Source of the DNA: CAJQQK01 sp965224225
GTDB lineage: Bacteria > Pseudomonadota > Alphaproteobacteria > Rhizobiales > Hyphomicrobiaceae
Reading direction: 5' to 3'
DNA length: 64,000 nucleotides
NCBI GenBank assembly: GCA_965224225.1
Contig: CBDCZF010000031.1
Coordinates: forward strand, 310,001 to 374,000
Part shown: positions 1 to 8,358 of the stretch, one piece after another
How positions within the stretch are numbered: the first letter of the stretch is position 1
Layout of the letters: the number at the start of each line of letters is the position of its first letter
The notes under the pieces: model-generated
What the model saw: the letters and a program-made list of their open reading frames with translations, nothing else
What the model was told of the DNA's origin: nothing
Databases searched by the model: none
Position numbers and translations under genes: made by a program

Positions 1-1
1 T

Positions 2-790
2 GTCACGCAGGGCGGGGAACTGCCCGGGCTGACCTGGGCTCAACTCGACGTCGGCGACGAGCGGGCTTGCCGGGACGTCGTGAGCAATCACCAACCGCAG
101 GATATCCTGCACCTCGCAGCCCTCATGATCCCGGCCTGCAAGGCGGACCCGACCGCCGGCGCGCGGGTCAATCTGCTCGGTCATATCAATATGCTGGAGG
201 CGGCAAAACGCGTCGGTGCGCGGCTGACATACACGAGTTCGGCCGCGGCCAAGCCTCGAGGTGAAGCAAACGCGCCGGCAAATCTATACGGCGTCTTCAA
301 GCGGGCTGATGAAGATATCTCACGCCTCTACGCCACGGATTACGGTGTGGCGTCGCTCGGATTGCGCCCCAACATCGTCTATGGTGTCGGTCGTACCCTT
401 GGCGAAACCGCCGTGGTGACGGAGGCGGCTCGTGCGGCGGCTCTCGGCCAGAGTTTCACGTTGCCGTGGCACACCCGGGCAGGCTTCCAGTATGTTGACG
501 ATATCGCGGAGATCTTCTGCCGCTCCGTCGCAGCGGAGTGGGCCGGTGCAGCGGTCTCCGATATGGGCGTCAAGCTCACGACAACCGCTGAAATCGTAGC
601 GGCCATCCAAGCTGCGGTACCTGAGGCTGAGATCGGTATCGAGGGGCCGGAGCGTGCTGCTCCAAACGCCGGCTTCGATGTTGACGCCCTGGTTCGGATC
701 ATCGGCGAATTGCCTGAATCGCCGATCGAACACGGCATCGCTGCGACAGTTCTTCATTTCCGAGAGCTTAAAGAAAAAGGACTCGGATAG
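2..790 (+). CDS. NAD(P)-dependent epimerase/dehydratase (extended SDR), 5' truncated
   Basis: The reading frame is open from the first full codon of the window to a TAG, so the true start and the N-terminal Rossmann glycine motif lie upstream. What remains looks like an extended short-chain dehydrogenase: an LHLAAL beta-strand/NAD pocket segment near the start, the TSSAAA active-site serine strand, and a YGVFK segment (Tyr at 287, Lys at 299) matching the catalytic YxxxK pair. The LRPNIVYG segment further on is typical of UDP-sugar epimerase-like enzymes. The substrate cannot be read from the sequence. The next gene starts 68 bases downstream on the same strand, so the two may be cotranscribed. 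Family assignment is firm; sugar-nucleotide specificity is unknown. Confidence 0.85.
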   Translation, partial: VTQGGELPGLTWAQLDVGDERACRDVVSNHQPQDILHLAALMIPACKADPTAGARVNLLGHINMLEAAKRVGARLTYTSSAAAKPRGEANAPANLYGVFKRADEDISRLYATDYGVASLGLRPNIVYGVGRTLGETAVVTEAARAAALGQSFTLPWHTRAGFQYVDDIAEIFCRSVAAEWAGAAVSDMGVKLTTTAEIVAAIQAAVPEAEIGIEGPERAAPNAGFDVDALVRIIGELPESPIEHGIAATVLHFRELKEKGLG

Positions 791-858
791 GATGTCCCAC
801 ACTGTCGGCCGCACTTGTCGTATAACTCATGAGAGAAGAAGGAATCCGGGATAGAACA

Positions 859-1947
859 ATGAATGATCTGGAATTCGGTTGGTTTCTGCCGACCCGGGGG
901 GACACGCTGGATTACGCGATCCCACAACAGATTCCCCCTTCGCTGGATTTGTTCGAGCGCGTTGTGAAAACGGCGGAAGACAACGGTTTTGAATACATCC
1001 TACTGCCGGTTCATGCCCTGTGCTGGGATGCCTGGATGACGGGTGCCCTGATGACTCGGCACACCAATTCGATCCGCATGCTCATTGCTGCGCGGCCCCG
1101 TTACATCAATCCCGTGCTGTTGGCCAAGATGATTGCCACCTTCGACCAACTCACACTGGGGCGCATTTGCATCAACCTGATTGCCGGACAGAACGAGGGT
1201 GAAAACCTTGCCGAGGGCATCAGGCTCAGCAAGGACGAGCGTTATGAGGCGATGACCGAAGAGGTCGAGATCTGCAAGGCGCTTTGGGCAGCCGGCGGCG
1301 GCAAGATCGATTACGACGGCAAGCACTACCAGTTGAAGCAGGCCTACATCGGCACAACGACCTATCAGGATCCGCATCCGAAATTCTATCTCGGCGGCGG
1401 TTCGACCGAGGCTTCAGAGCTTTCTGCAAAGCATTCAGACGTGCATCTGTTCTGGGGGGATACCATCGAGCGGATCCAGCTGAACATGGCCGATATCCGA
1501 GAGCGCGCTGCGAAACACGGCCGTGCAGACAAGATCGGGTTTGGCATGCGCCTGCAGATTCTTTGTCGGGAAACCGAGGCCGAGGCGCTGGCCGTGGCAG
1601 AAGGGCTTGTCCGCCACGTTAGCGATGAACACAAGGAAATGGTGCGCACCACCTACGCATCATCGGTCGCCAACCAGCGTGTCCGACAGCTTGCAGAAAA
1701 CTACGGCCGATTTATCGCGCCGCATATGTGGACCGGCCTGACCGAAGCCCGGCCCGGCGCAGGGATTGTCATTGTCGGAACGCCCGAACAATGCGCCGAA
1801 ACACTACAGGGATATATCGACATTGGTTGCACCTCATTCTGCCTCTCGGGCTATCTCCACGATGAAGAAGCAGAGCGTTTTGGCAAACTGGTGCGTCCGT
1901 TGCTCGTCGAGCGCAACCCGGGCCGGATCAAGCCCTTGACGACCTGA
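859..1947 (+). CDS. LLM-class flavin-dependent monooxygenase, SsuD-like
   Basis: A 362-residue protein of the luciferase-like monooxygenase fold, closest in pattern to FMNH2-dependent alkanesulfonate monooxygenases. The N-terminus has the SsuD-style WFLPTRGD strand, followed by an LTLGRICINLIAGQN substrate/flavin loop, KDERYEA, and an LGGGSTEA segment with HLFWGD later on. I chose the ATG at 859 rather than an in-frame ATG at 829 because family members begin just before the FGWFLP strand. Enzymes of this group oxidise sulfonates or related small molecules with reduced FMN supplied by a separate reductase. No SsuE-type reductase or SsuABC transporter is adjacent, so the substrate is open. It follows the SDR gene on the same strand. 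Confidence 0.88.
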   Translation: MNDLEFGWFLPTRGDTLDYAIPQQIPPSLDLFERVVKTAEDNGFEYILLPVHALCWDAWMTGALMTRHTNSIRMLIAARPRYINPVLLAKMIATFDQLTLGRICINLIAGQNEGENLAEGIRLSKDERYEAMTEEVEICKALWAAGGGKIDYDGKHYQLKQAYIGTTTYQDPHPKFYLGGGSTEASELSAKHSDVHLFWGDTIERIQLNMADIRERAAKHGRADKIGFGMRLQILCRETEAEALAVAEGLVRHVSDEHKEMVRTTYASSVANQRVRQLAENYGRFIAPHMWTGLTEARPGAGIVIVGTPEQCAETLQGYIDIGCTSFCLSGYLHDEEAERFGKLVRPLLVERNPGRIKPLTT

Positions 1948-2036
1948 TGGCAAGGCTGGCGGTTCGGAATTGGGCCCTGTCGGTGTGATCGGGTAACCGG
2001 TCTGCAGGAGAGGCAGCAGCGTCCAATAAAAATTGA

Positions 2037-2066
2037 ACCGAGCCGCATAGGAGCATACGGCTCGGT
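2037..2066 (-). terminator. Rho-independent terminator reading leftward
   Basis: A perfect 9-bp stem (ACCGAGCCG at 2037-2045 with CGGCTCGGT at 2058-2066) encloses a 12-base loop. On the minus strand the stem is followed by CAATTTTTATTGG, a T-rich tract. On the plus strand there is no T-run. It therefore fits a terminator for a minus-strand transcript arriving from the right, and lies about 40 bases past the stop of the small minus-strand ORF ending at 2105. Confidence 0.55.
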
Positions 2067-2104
2067 CCAAGGTCTCCTACTATGTAGTCCAAGCGCAGCC
2101 TTGA

Positions 2105-2503
2105 CTAATGTACCAGTGACTTATGTGCCAGCGGACCTGCTACGCATAACCCAATGCGATCACCAGCAATGAATATTGGCGATTCAAATTCGGGTGTCGG
2201 TAAGCTGGCCCACACGGGGGCTATGCGAACCAGCTCAAGTTCCCCCGCAATGATCGTATAGTAACTTTCTGGAAACCTATTGAATGTGTGTTTTCGCACA
2301 ACTGATGGCAGCGTGTCCCTTTTTGTAGAAAACGTGGCGGACGAGTGGCCGATCCCGCCATTCAATCCCAGGCGGAAGATTGGCTGTTCGTACGTATTTC
2401 CAACGCTGTTAGAGCCTGCTATCGGTCTGATTTCACGCACGCTTCTTGCAAGGTTGGGCGTGGGCGCCCTATCAATAACCGGAAGATCACTTCGGTCGTT
2501 CAT
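2105..2503 (-). CDS. Unrecognised small ORF (132 aa)
   Basis: I do not recognise this protein. It would be 132 residues from the ATG at 2503 (an upstream in-frame start at 2539 would add 12 residues and overlap the cyclase start). It has no signal peptide or membrane segment, and it contains short stretches that look protein-like (for example SYYTIIAGELELVRIA and FIAGDRIGL). The DNA here is visibly less GC-rich than its neighbours, and no clear Shine-Dalgarno precedes the ATG. In its favour, a hairpin with a T-tract on the same strand lies just past its stop. It is transcribed divergently from the CHASE2 cyclase. It could equally be a non-coding gap. Confidence 0.35.
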   Translation of the reverse strand: MNDRSDLPVIDRAPTPNLARSVREIRPIAGSNSVGNTYEQPIFRLGLNGGIGHSSATFSTKRDTLPSVVRKHTFNRFPESYYTIIAGELELVRIAPVWASLPTPEFESPIFIAGDRIGLCVAGPLAHKSLVH

Positions 2504-2523
2504 TTCATTGCTTGAGTTAGGCC

Positions 2524-4482
2524 GTGTCGGAAGCTGCACCCAAGATTAGGCCGGGAACTGGCAGCCGCGATCGTTTGGTGCGGGATCTTTCGGCGGTCCG
2601 ATGGCGTCTGCGCGCGTCGCTGCCTTTTGCGCTGGGTGTTGCGCTCATCGCTTTTGCATTTCAGCTGACGCATTTCGCCCATGAACTCGAGCGGCGCTAT
2701 GGTCTGGATCTGATGTTCGCCGTGCGCGGCCCGGCTTTGCCGCCGCAGGGGGCGCTCATCGTTTCGATCGACAGGCAGTCGATCGCCTGGCTGCGGCAAT
2801 TATCAGGCGATCGGCCGCCATCTGCATCACGCTTGGTAGCGTGCCTTCCTGCAAGTGCCGTCGCGGAACTTGGGCGTGTGAAGGATCCAAGCGCCCTACC
2901 TCGGTCGGTTCACGCCTGTCTGCTCGACGAATTGAACCGGATCGGGTTCCCGGTCGTCGTGTTCGACATTCTTTTTTCAGTGGCAGGACATGCCGAAGAT
3001 GATCTGATGCTCGCTAAAGCCATGCGTGCGCACAGTGCAACGGTCATTCTCTCCGGTGTGGAGCGCTATGCCATCGAGCAGAACGGCGTGAAGCTTTTCG
3101 TTGATCAGAACCGGCAACCACTGGCGCTCTTGCGCGAGGCAGCTGCTGGTGCCGGCCCGTTCCTCGTGCCGCGCCAGGGCGGGACCGTTCAGGGGTATTG
3201 GCGGCGGAGCCAAGCATTTGGCGATCAAAAATCCCTGATTGACGTCACCTATTCCCTGCTCGGCAACAAACAGAAGTCTGCCGGTGCGAGCCTGAGGCAG
3301 GACGATAACTTCACCTACCTTTGGCTCTACGGGCCGCCACGCGCGATCGCGACGATATCGATCCGCGATGTCTTGAGTGGCGATCTGCCGGACGAGGTTC
3401 GCAAACGGGCCATCGACACGGTTGCGTTCGTCGGTGCCTCGGACCCCAGCCTGACTTTCTTCACTGATTCCTTTCCTTCCCTCTACCAAAGCGAGACGGA
3501 AACAGAGATCACGGCCGTCGAGCTTGCCGCGACCGCATTCCTGAACCTGAAGTCGGGCCACATCCTCGGCTATCCGCCATGGTATCTGGAGCTCATCGTC
3601 GTTACGTTGTTCGCACTCCTGCTCGGTCTTGCTGCAAGTATGAGCCGCAGCCATAGCCTGCTGGTGATTTTCGGCCTTGCTCTGGCTTATCTCGCCACGG
3701 CGTTCGTCATCTTCTCCCAGTGGCGCCTATTCGTGCCGGTCATCGTGCCGGTCTTCATTGCAGCACCCGCTGCGGGCGTCATGGCTCTGGCGTTGAGATC
3801 GAAGACCGCCATGGCGCTTGCAATGCGCCTGGCGCCCGCGCCAATTGCCCGGCAAATGCTGGAAGCCGCTTCCGGCGAACGCGGCGAGGCTTTTCCCACG
3901 AAACCAATGGTCGACGCGACGGTCGTATTCTTTGACATTATCGGCTCCACCAAGATCGGCGAGCAAATGCCCAATCACGACTTTGTCGGGCTGATGAATG
4001 ATTTCCATGATGCCATAACGCGGGAAGTCGAGGCGCACGGTGGCTTCGTCACTGCCTTTGCTGGTGACGGAGTGACCGCCCTGTTCGATGTCACCAACGC
4101 CGGACCCGACCACGCCTTGCTCGCATGCCGCGCGGCAATTTCCGGCATGCGTGAGATAAGGTCGCTCAATCGTGCAAACGCCAAACGCGATATGCCGGCG
4201 ATCGGAATGCGCATCGGCATGAATAGCGGTCTGGTCGCCGAAGCCAGTATCGGAGCGCGCAAACGGTTCAATTTCTCGGTTGTTGGCGATGCGGTCAACA
4301 TTGCAGCGCATCTCGAAAAACTCGGCAAAGAATTTTTTCCGGATGAAAATGAAGTCATTCTTGTGGCTGCTGCAACTCATCGGCGCGTGCATGGACATGA
4401 CCTGGTGTTTGCCGACTGCGGGCTTCATTCGATCGCGGGCCGCCAAGAAAGCGAAAACGTTTTCCGTCTCCTGGTGGCATGA
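2524..4482 (+). CDS. CHASE2-domain adenylate/guanylate cyclase
   Basis: A 652-residue membrane nucleotide cyclase. One transmembrane helix near residues 32-50 leads to an extracytoplasmic CHASE2 sensor domain (about 60-345). A cluster of three membrane helices follows (about 350-420), then a cytoplasmic class III cyclase domain (about 460-650). The catalytic metal-binding aspartates are visible as FFDIIGST (D471) and FAGDGVTALF (D515), and the later VVGDAVNIAAHLE segment is typical of the class III fold. It should make cAMP (possibly cGMP) in response to a periplasmic ligand that is unknown. The start is a GTG at 2524 with only a weak Shine-Dalgarno; no later ATG would keep the first helix. 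No cAMP-binding regulator is adjacent. Confidence 0.92.
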   Translation: MSEAAPKIRPGTGSRDRLVRDLSAVRWRLRASLPFALGVALIAFAFQLTHFAHELERRYGLDLMFAVRGPALPPQGALIVSIDRQSIAWLRQLSGDRPPSASRLVACLPASAVAELGRVKDPSALPRSVHACLLDELNRIGFPVVVFDILFSVAGHAEDDLMLAKAMRAHSATVILSGVERYAIEQNGVKLFVDQNRQPLALLREAAAGAGPFLVPRQGGTVQGYWRRSQAFGDQKSLIDVTYSLLGNKQKSAGASLRQDDNFTYLWLYGPPRAIATISIRDVLSGDLPDEVRKRAIDTVAFVGASDPSLTFFTDSFPSLYQSETETEITAVELAATAFLNLKSGHILGYPPWYLELIVVTLFALLLGLAASMSRSHSLLVIFGLALAYLATAFVIFSQWRLFVPVIVPVFIAAPAAGVMALALRSKTAMALAMRLAPAPIARQMLEAASGERGEAFPTKPMVDATVVFFDIIGSTKIGEQMPNHDFVGLMNDFHDAITREVEAHGGFVTAFAGDGVTALFDVTNAGPDHALLACRAAISGMREIRSLNRANAKRDMPAIGMRIGMNSGLVAEASIGARKRFNFSVVGDAVNIAAHLEKLGKEFFPDENEVILVAAATHRRVHGHDLVFADCGLHSIAGRQESENVFRLLVA

Positions 4483-4722
4483 CAGGCGCCCGACCGTTCC
4501 GTTCCTGCCAGTGCGCCCTGTAGGTGACGTGTGGCATTTGCCCTGTGCGCCGGATTCCGAAGCTCGCATACAGCCTTCGCAGCGCAGAATGGAAACAAAA
4601 AGGGACACTGGAATCAGATATTTGCTGGCGTTATTCCGAAGCTCGTTCTATGCCCGTCATAATCGGTGGCGAACTTCCGGGTCGTCCACTGTTACCAGAA
4701 CAAATGCGGGAAACAGCAGAAC

Positions 4723-5322
4723 ATGCAGGACGGCGTGACGGTCTATTTCATCCGGCATGGACAGACCGGATGGAACAAGGCGCGGCGGATACAGGGCCAG
4801 ATCGATTCCGAGCTGAATGAAACGGGGCGGGCACAGGCCGCCCGCAACGGGCGAACGTTGCGCGAACTAGTGCGCGGCCTCCAAACTCTCGACTTTGTGG
4901 CGAGCCCGCTCGGGCGGACATCGGAAACCATGCAGATCGTCCGCGAACACGCCGGACTGGCGCGAGCGGGTTACCGGACGGATGCGCGCCTCAAGGAGAT
5001 TCATTTCGGCAACTGGCAGGGTGAGTACTGGCCTCAGATCGAAGCTGTCGACCCCGATGGGCTTCGTCTGCGCAATACCGATCCGTTCAACTGGCGTCCG
5101 ATCGGCGGTGAGAGCTATGCAGATCTGATGGCTCGCTCGGTTGCGTGGTTATCGAGCGTCGAGCGTGACACGGTCTGTGTTTCGCACGGCGGCGTCAGCC
5201 GTGTCCTGCGCGGCCATCTTCTCGGCATCGAGCCTGCCGAAGTCACCGAGCTCTCGGTGCCGCAGGACAAGATCCTCGTCCTCAATGGCGGCGCCGACGG
5301 CCCCAGCGCGGACTGGGTGTAG
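4723..5322 (+). CDS. Histidine phosphatase family protein
   Basis: A 199-residue cytoplasmic protein of the phosphoglycerate-mutase-like histidine phosphatase family. The phosphohistidine motif RHGQTGWN is at the N-terminus (H12), the second catalytic histidine is in VSHGG (H155), and the HFGNWQGEYW loop is typical of small broad-specificity phosphatases and cobalamin/phosphoserine-type members. The start is the ATG at 4723; an in-frame GTG at 4666 would add 19 residues that the family lacks. It lies 84 bases upstream of the selenoprotein candidate in the same orientation and may share its transcript. The true substrate is unknown. Confidence 0.87.
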   Translation: MQDGVTVYFIRHGQTGWNKARRIQGQIDSELNETGRAQAARNGRTLRELVRGLQTLDFVASPLGRTSETMQIVREHAGLARAGYRTDARLKEIHFGNWQGEYWPQIEAVDPDGLRLRNTDPFNWRPIGGESYADLMARSVAWLSSVERDTVCVSHGGVSRVLRGHLLGIEPAEVTELSVPQDKILVLNGGADGPSADWV

Positions 5323-5406
5323 TGCCGGGCCAAACGGCACGCTAACGTTGCGCTTCGACCTCAATCGCCTAAACTATCTATTGAACGACTGAACGCAGGA
5401 ACTGCA

Positions 5407-5889
5407 ATGGCTGAAAAGCTTGGCATTGGCAGCCGGATGCCTTCGGTGGCGATCAACCTCGTCAGCGGTGGCACGCTCGATCTGCCGACAGGCCTCGATG
5501 CAAGATACAAAGTGATCTTGTTTTATCGGGGCCACTGGTGACCGTACTGCCGCCGGCAGTTGGTCGGCTTCGAGAAACACAAGGCAGAGTTGGACGGGCT
5601 CGGCATCAAGGTTGCAGCCGCGAGCGTCGACCCGATCGAACGGGCAAGGGAAGTAGCCCACGAGGTGAGTTTCCCCATCGGTTATGGGGTGACGCGGGAT
5701 ATCGCTGACAGACTGGGATCATGGTGGGAGGATCGCCGCCAGATCATCCAGCCGACAGAGTTGATCGTAAATGGCGAAGGCACGGTTATTGGATCGAGTT
5801 ACGCCGATGGGCCGTTGGGACGCATTGAGGCGCCCGACGTCATCTCGCTCATCAAGGTGTTCGATGCCCGTGCGGCGAAGACGACGTAG
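5407..5889 (+). CDS. Peroxiredoxin-like protein, probable selenoprotein (Sec45, UGA at 5539-5541)
   Basis: Reading from the ATG at 5407 (with CAGGAA upstream) gives a 160-residue thioredoxin-fold protein interrupted only by an in-frame TGA at codon 45. The local sequence is FYRGHW-(TGA)-PYCRRQL. In AhpC/TSA peroxiredoxin-like proteins this strand normally reads RGxWCPYC, so TGA replaces exactly the catalytic cysteine and the partner Cys48 is kept. The protein is otherwise intact on both sides, ending at TAG 5887-5889. I infer selenocysteine rather than a nonsense mutation for three reasons: the position is catalytic, a SECIS-like hairpin follows at 5552-5568, and the next gene is selD. A standard gene caller would miss this and report only a fragment starting near 5560. 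It should reduce peroxides or other oxidants through a Sec-x-x-Cys couple in the cytoplasm. Confidence 0.82.
5552..5568 (+). promoter_or_regulatory. Candidate bacterial SECIS element inside the selenoprotein gene
   Basis: In the mRNA just after the UGA codon, GCCGGC (5552-5557) can pair with GUCGGC-type bases 5563-5568, giving 6 bp including one G-U. The apical loop is AGUUG (5558-5562). There are 16 bases between the UGA and the loop, the second loop base is G, and it is followed by U. This agrees with the bacterial SECIS geometry as I know it (short loop, G in the first two positions, 16-37 base spacing). A lower stem is weak (two pairs beyond a 2x2 internal loop). Hand-folded only. Confidence 0.6.
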
Positions 5890-6068
5890 CGCTCGACGGC
5901 TGACCTTTTTGTTTGCGCGAATTGGGATGCCGCTCAAACCCGCTCGAGGGGACACCCCTCGAACTCCCTGTTTTTATTGCAAACAAGGCAGGGTCCTGGA
6001 GGTTGTCCCGCCGGCAGAGCGCGAGACGGGTCTCGCTCGCGAAGCGAATTTCGGAAGGAAGGGCTAAT

Positions 6069-8346
6069 ATGCGCAGGTCCGACTTCCCGGTGGTCAAGGA
6101 TATCGTGCTGATCGGCGGCGGCCATTCCCATGTCGCCGTGCTGCGTAGTTTCGGCATGTCTCCGATTGACGGTGCGCGGCTGACGCTGATTTCACCCGAT
6201 GTGCACACACCTTATTCGGGCATGCTGCCGGGCCTGATTGCGGGCCACTATACCTACGATGAAGCACACATCGATCTCGATCCTTTGGCCCGGTTTGCAG
6301 GTGCTCGCTATTTGCAGACGTCGGTCGATCGCATCGATCCTGCGGAGCGGCTGATCTATTGCCGCGATGGCCGGCCGCCCGTCAGCTATGATGTACTTTC
6401 GATCAATACCGGTTCGACGCCGGTGTTTGCGCCGGGTCTCGCGAAGGAGCGCCGGGTGCTGGCGGTCAAGCCGGTTGCCCCGTTTTTGAAGGGCTGGCAC
6501 GTGCTCCACCGTCGGTTGCTCGATGAGCCGGAGCGGCGGCTCGGTGTCATCGGCGGTGGTGCCGGCGGTGTCGAATTGCTGCTGTCGATTCAGCACGCAC
6601 TTGCCGAGGAAGGTGGCTTGGCGGCCAACAGGGCTCCGGGCCGGTTCCAGATCGTCACGCGCGACGAGACGATCCTGGCGACCCACAATGCCAAGGTACG
6701 GAAAGCGTTCGAGAAGATTCTGGGCGAGCGCAACGTGCGGGTTCACTCCGGCTTCGAGGTTCAGCGCGTTGACGTTGCCGGCGTATCGAACGGCGAGCAG
6801 GTCGTCGAGCTCGACGACGTCATCTGGGTTACGGGCGCCGAGCCGCCGGACTGGTTTGCGCAAAGCGGGCTCGCTGTCGACGATCGGGGTTTCATTGCCG
6901 TCGACCACTATTTACGCTCGACCTCGCATCCCGAGATTTTCGGAGCCGGCGATGCCGTGTCGATCGCAGGCGACCCGCGGCCGAAATCGGGTGTCTTCGC
7001 GGTGCGCCAGGGTCCGGCCCTTGCCCAGAATTTGCGCGCCATGGTGCTCGGACAACCGCTTGAACGCTACCGGCCGCAGAAAGCCTTCCTGAGCCTCATT
7101 TCGACCGGTGACAAGTACGCCGTTGCCTCGCGCGCACGGTGGTTCGCCAAGGGTAAATGGGTGTGGACCTGGAAGGACAGGATCGACCGCGCCTTCATGC
7201 AGAAGTTCAACGAACTGCCGCCGATGAGCGAGGTCGGGCCAAAGAGTATCCCAACGGTTGCCGATGTGCCGCCCGAGGTTGCCGCCTTCCAGGCGCCGGA
7301 TGCCATGCGCTGCGCCGGCTGTGGTGCCAAGGTCGGAGAACTGACGCTGCGTGCGGCATTGGAACAAGCCGGGCTCAGGCCTGATACCGGCGCCGGCGAG
7401 GAGGCCGGCTCGATCGTGCTTGGCATCGGCGATGATGCGGCTGCGTTCGCGGTGCCGGAGGGCAAGCTGCTGGTGCAGAGCACCGACGGTTTTCCGGCTA
7501 TGATCGATGATCCATATGTGTTCGGTCGGATCGCCGCCAACCATGCGCTCGGTGATCTCTTCGCGATGGCGGCAACGCCGCATTCGGCGCTGGTCAACGT
7601 TACATTGCCGTTTGCCGCCGCGGCCAAGCGGCAGGCTGATCTCGTGCACCTGATGGCAGGCATCGCGCGTGCACTCGGCGAGGCCGGCTGCCCGATCATC
7701 GGAGGGCATACGTCGGGAGGGTGGTGAACTCGCGGTTGCGCTGACTGTCAATGGCCTGGCTGACAGCGGACATGTCATCGAAAAGCGGGGATTGCGGGTT
7801 GGTGATGCCCTGATCTTGACCAAGGCGCTCGGCACGGGTGCGTTGTTCGCTGCGCACAATCGCGGCAAGGCCAAGGGGCGTTGGGTGGAAGGCGCGGTGG
7901 GGCAGGCCTTGCAGTCGAGCAGTGCTGCAGCTCGCTGTCTCAGCGATCATGATGCCGCCGCAATGACCGATGTGACGGGCTTCGGCCTGATCGGCCACCT
8001 GGGTGAGATGCTCGATGCCTCGGGCGTTGGTGCGCGGCTAGCGCTGAGTGCCGTGCCATTTCTGCCGGGCGCTCGGGAGGTCGTCGGAGAGGGCATCGTG
8101 TCGTCTCTGCAGGCGGAAAACCTGGAGCGTGCGCGCGAGGTCGAGGTGGTGTCGGGCAACCGCCAGTCTGAGGCTTTCGAGCTGCTGTTCGATCCGCAGA
8201 CTGCAGGGGGATTGCTGGCCGGTGTGCCGGCTGGCGACGCCGCGGATGCCCTGCGCGCGCTGAAGGCTGCCGGCTATGAGGATGCTGCGATCATAGGTGA
8301 GACTTGTGAACGGAATGCTGCTGGACCGAGCATCATGATCGATTGA
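6069..8346 (+). pseudogene. selD: FAD/NAD(P)H oxidoreductase-SelD (selenide, water dikinase) fusion, interrupted by a one-base frameshift
   Basis: The N-terminal half (about residues 1-390 from the ATG at 6069, with GAAGGAAGGG upstream) is a pyridine-nucleotide-disulfide/NADH-dehydrogenase-like domain with LIGGGHSHVAVL as the FAD-binding glycine motif. The C-terminal half is selenophosphate synthetase: GCGAK with the catalytic Cys418 and Lys421, GIGDDAA, GGHTS, TDVTGFGLIGHLGEM and FDPQTAGGLL. This two-domain fusion is a known SelD architecture. As given, frame 1 ends at a TGA at 7725 after GGHTSGGW, while the rest of SelD (EGGELAV onward) continues in the +1 frame from 7717 to 8346. Removing one G from the three at 7715-7717 restores a continuous 758-residue protein. 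Either the base is a sequencing error or the gene is broken. It makes selenophosphate from selenide and ATP for Sec-tRNA synthesis, and follows the Sec-containing peroxiredoxin gene directly. Confidence 0.9.
7715..7717 (+). other. Frameshift position in selD (one surplus G in GGG)
   Basis: The zero frame reads TCG-GGA-GGG-TGG-TGA; the conserved family reading needs TCG then GAG-GGT-GGT-GAA-CTC. The two halves join without any lost residue when one G of this triplet is skipped. There is no typical minus-one slippery heptamer, and the zero-frame stop is three codons further on, so programmed +1 shifting is unlikely though not excluded. Confidence 0.85.
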
Positions 8347-8358
8347 GCGCGCCCAGCA

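Noticed and set aside
5560..5889. Short peroxiredoxin ORF starting after the TGA as a complete gene
   Set aside because: It lacks the first beta strands and the active-site region, which are present in frame upstream from 5407.
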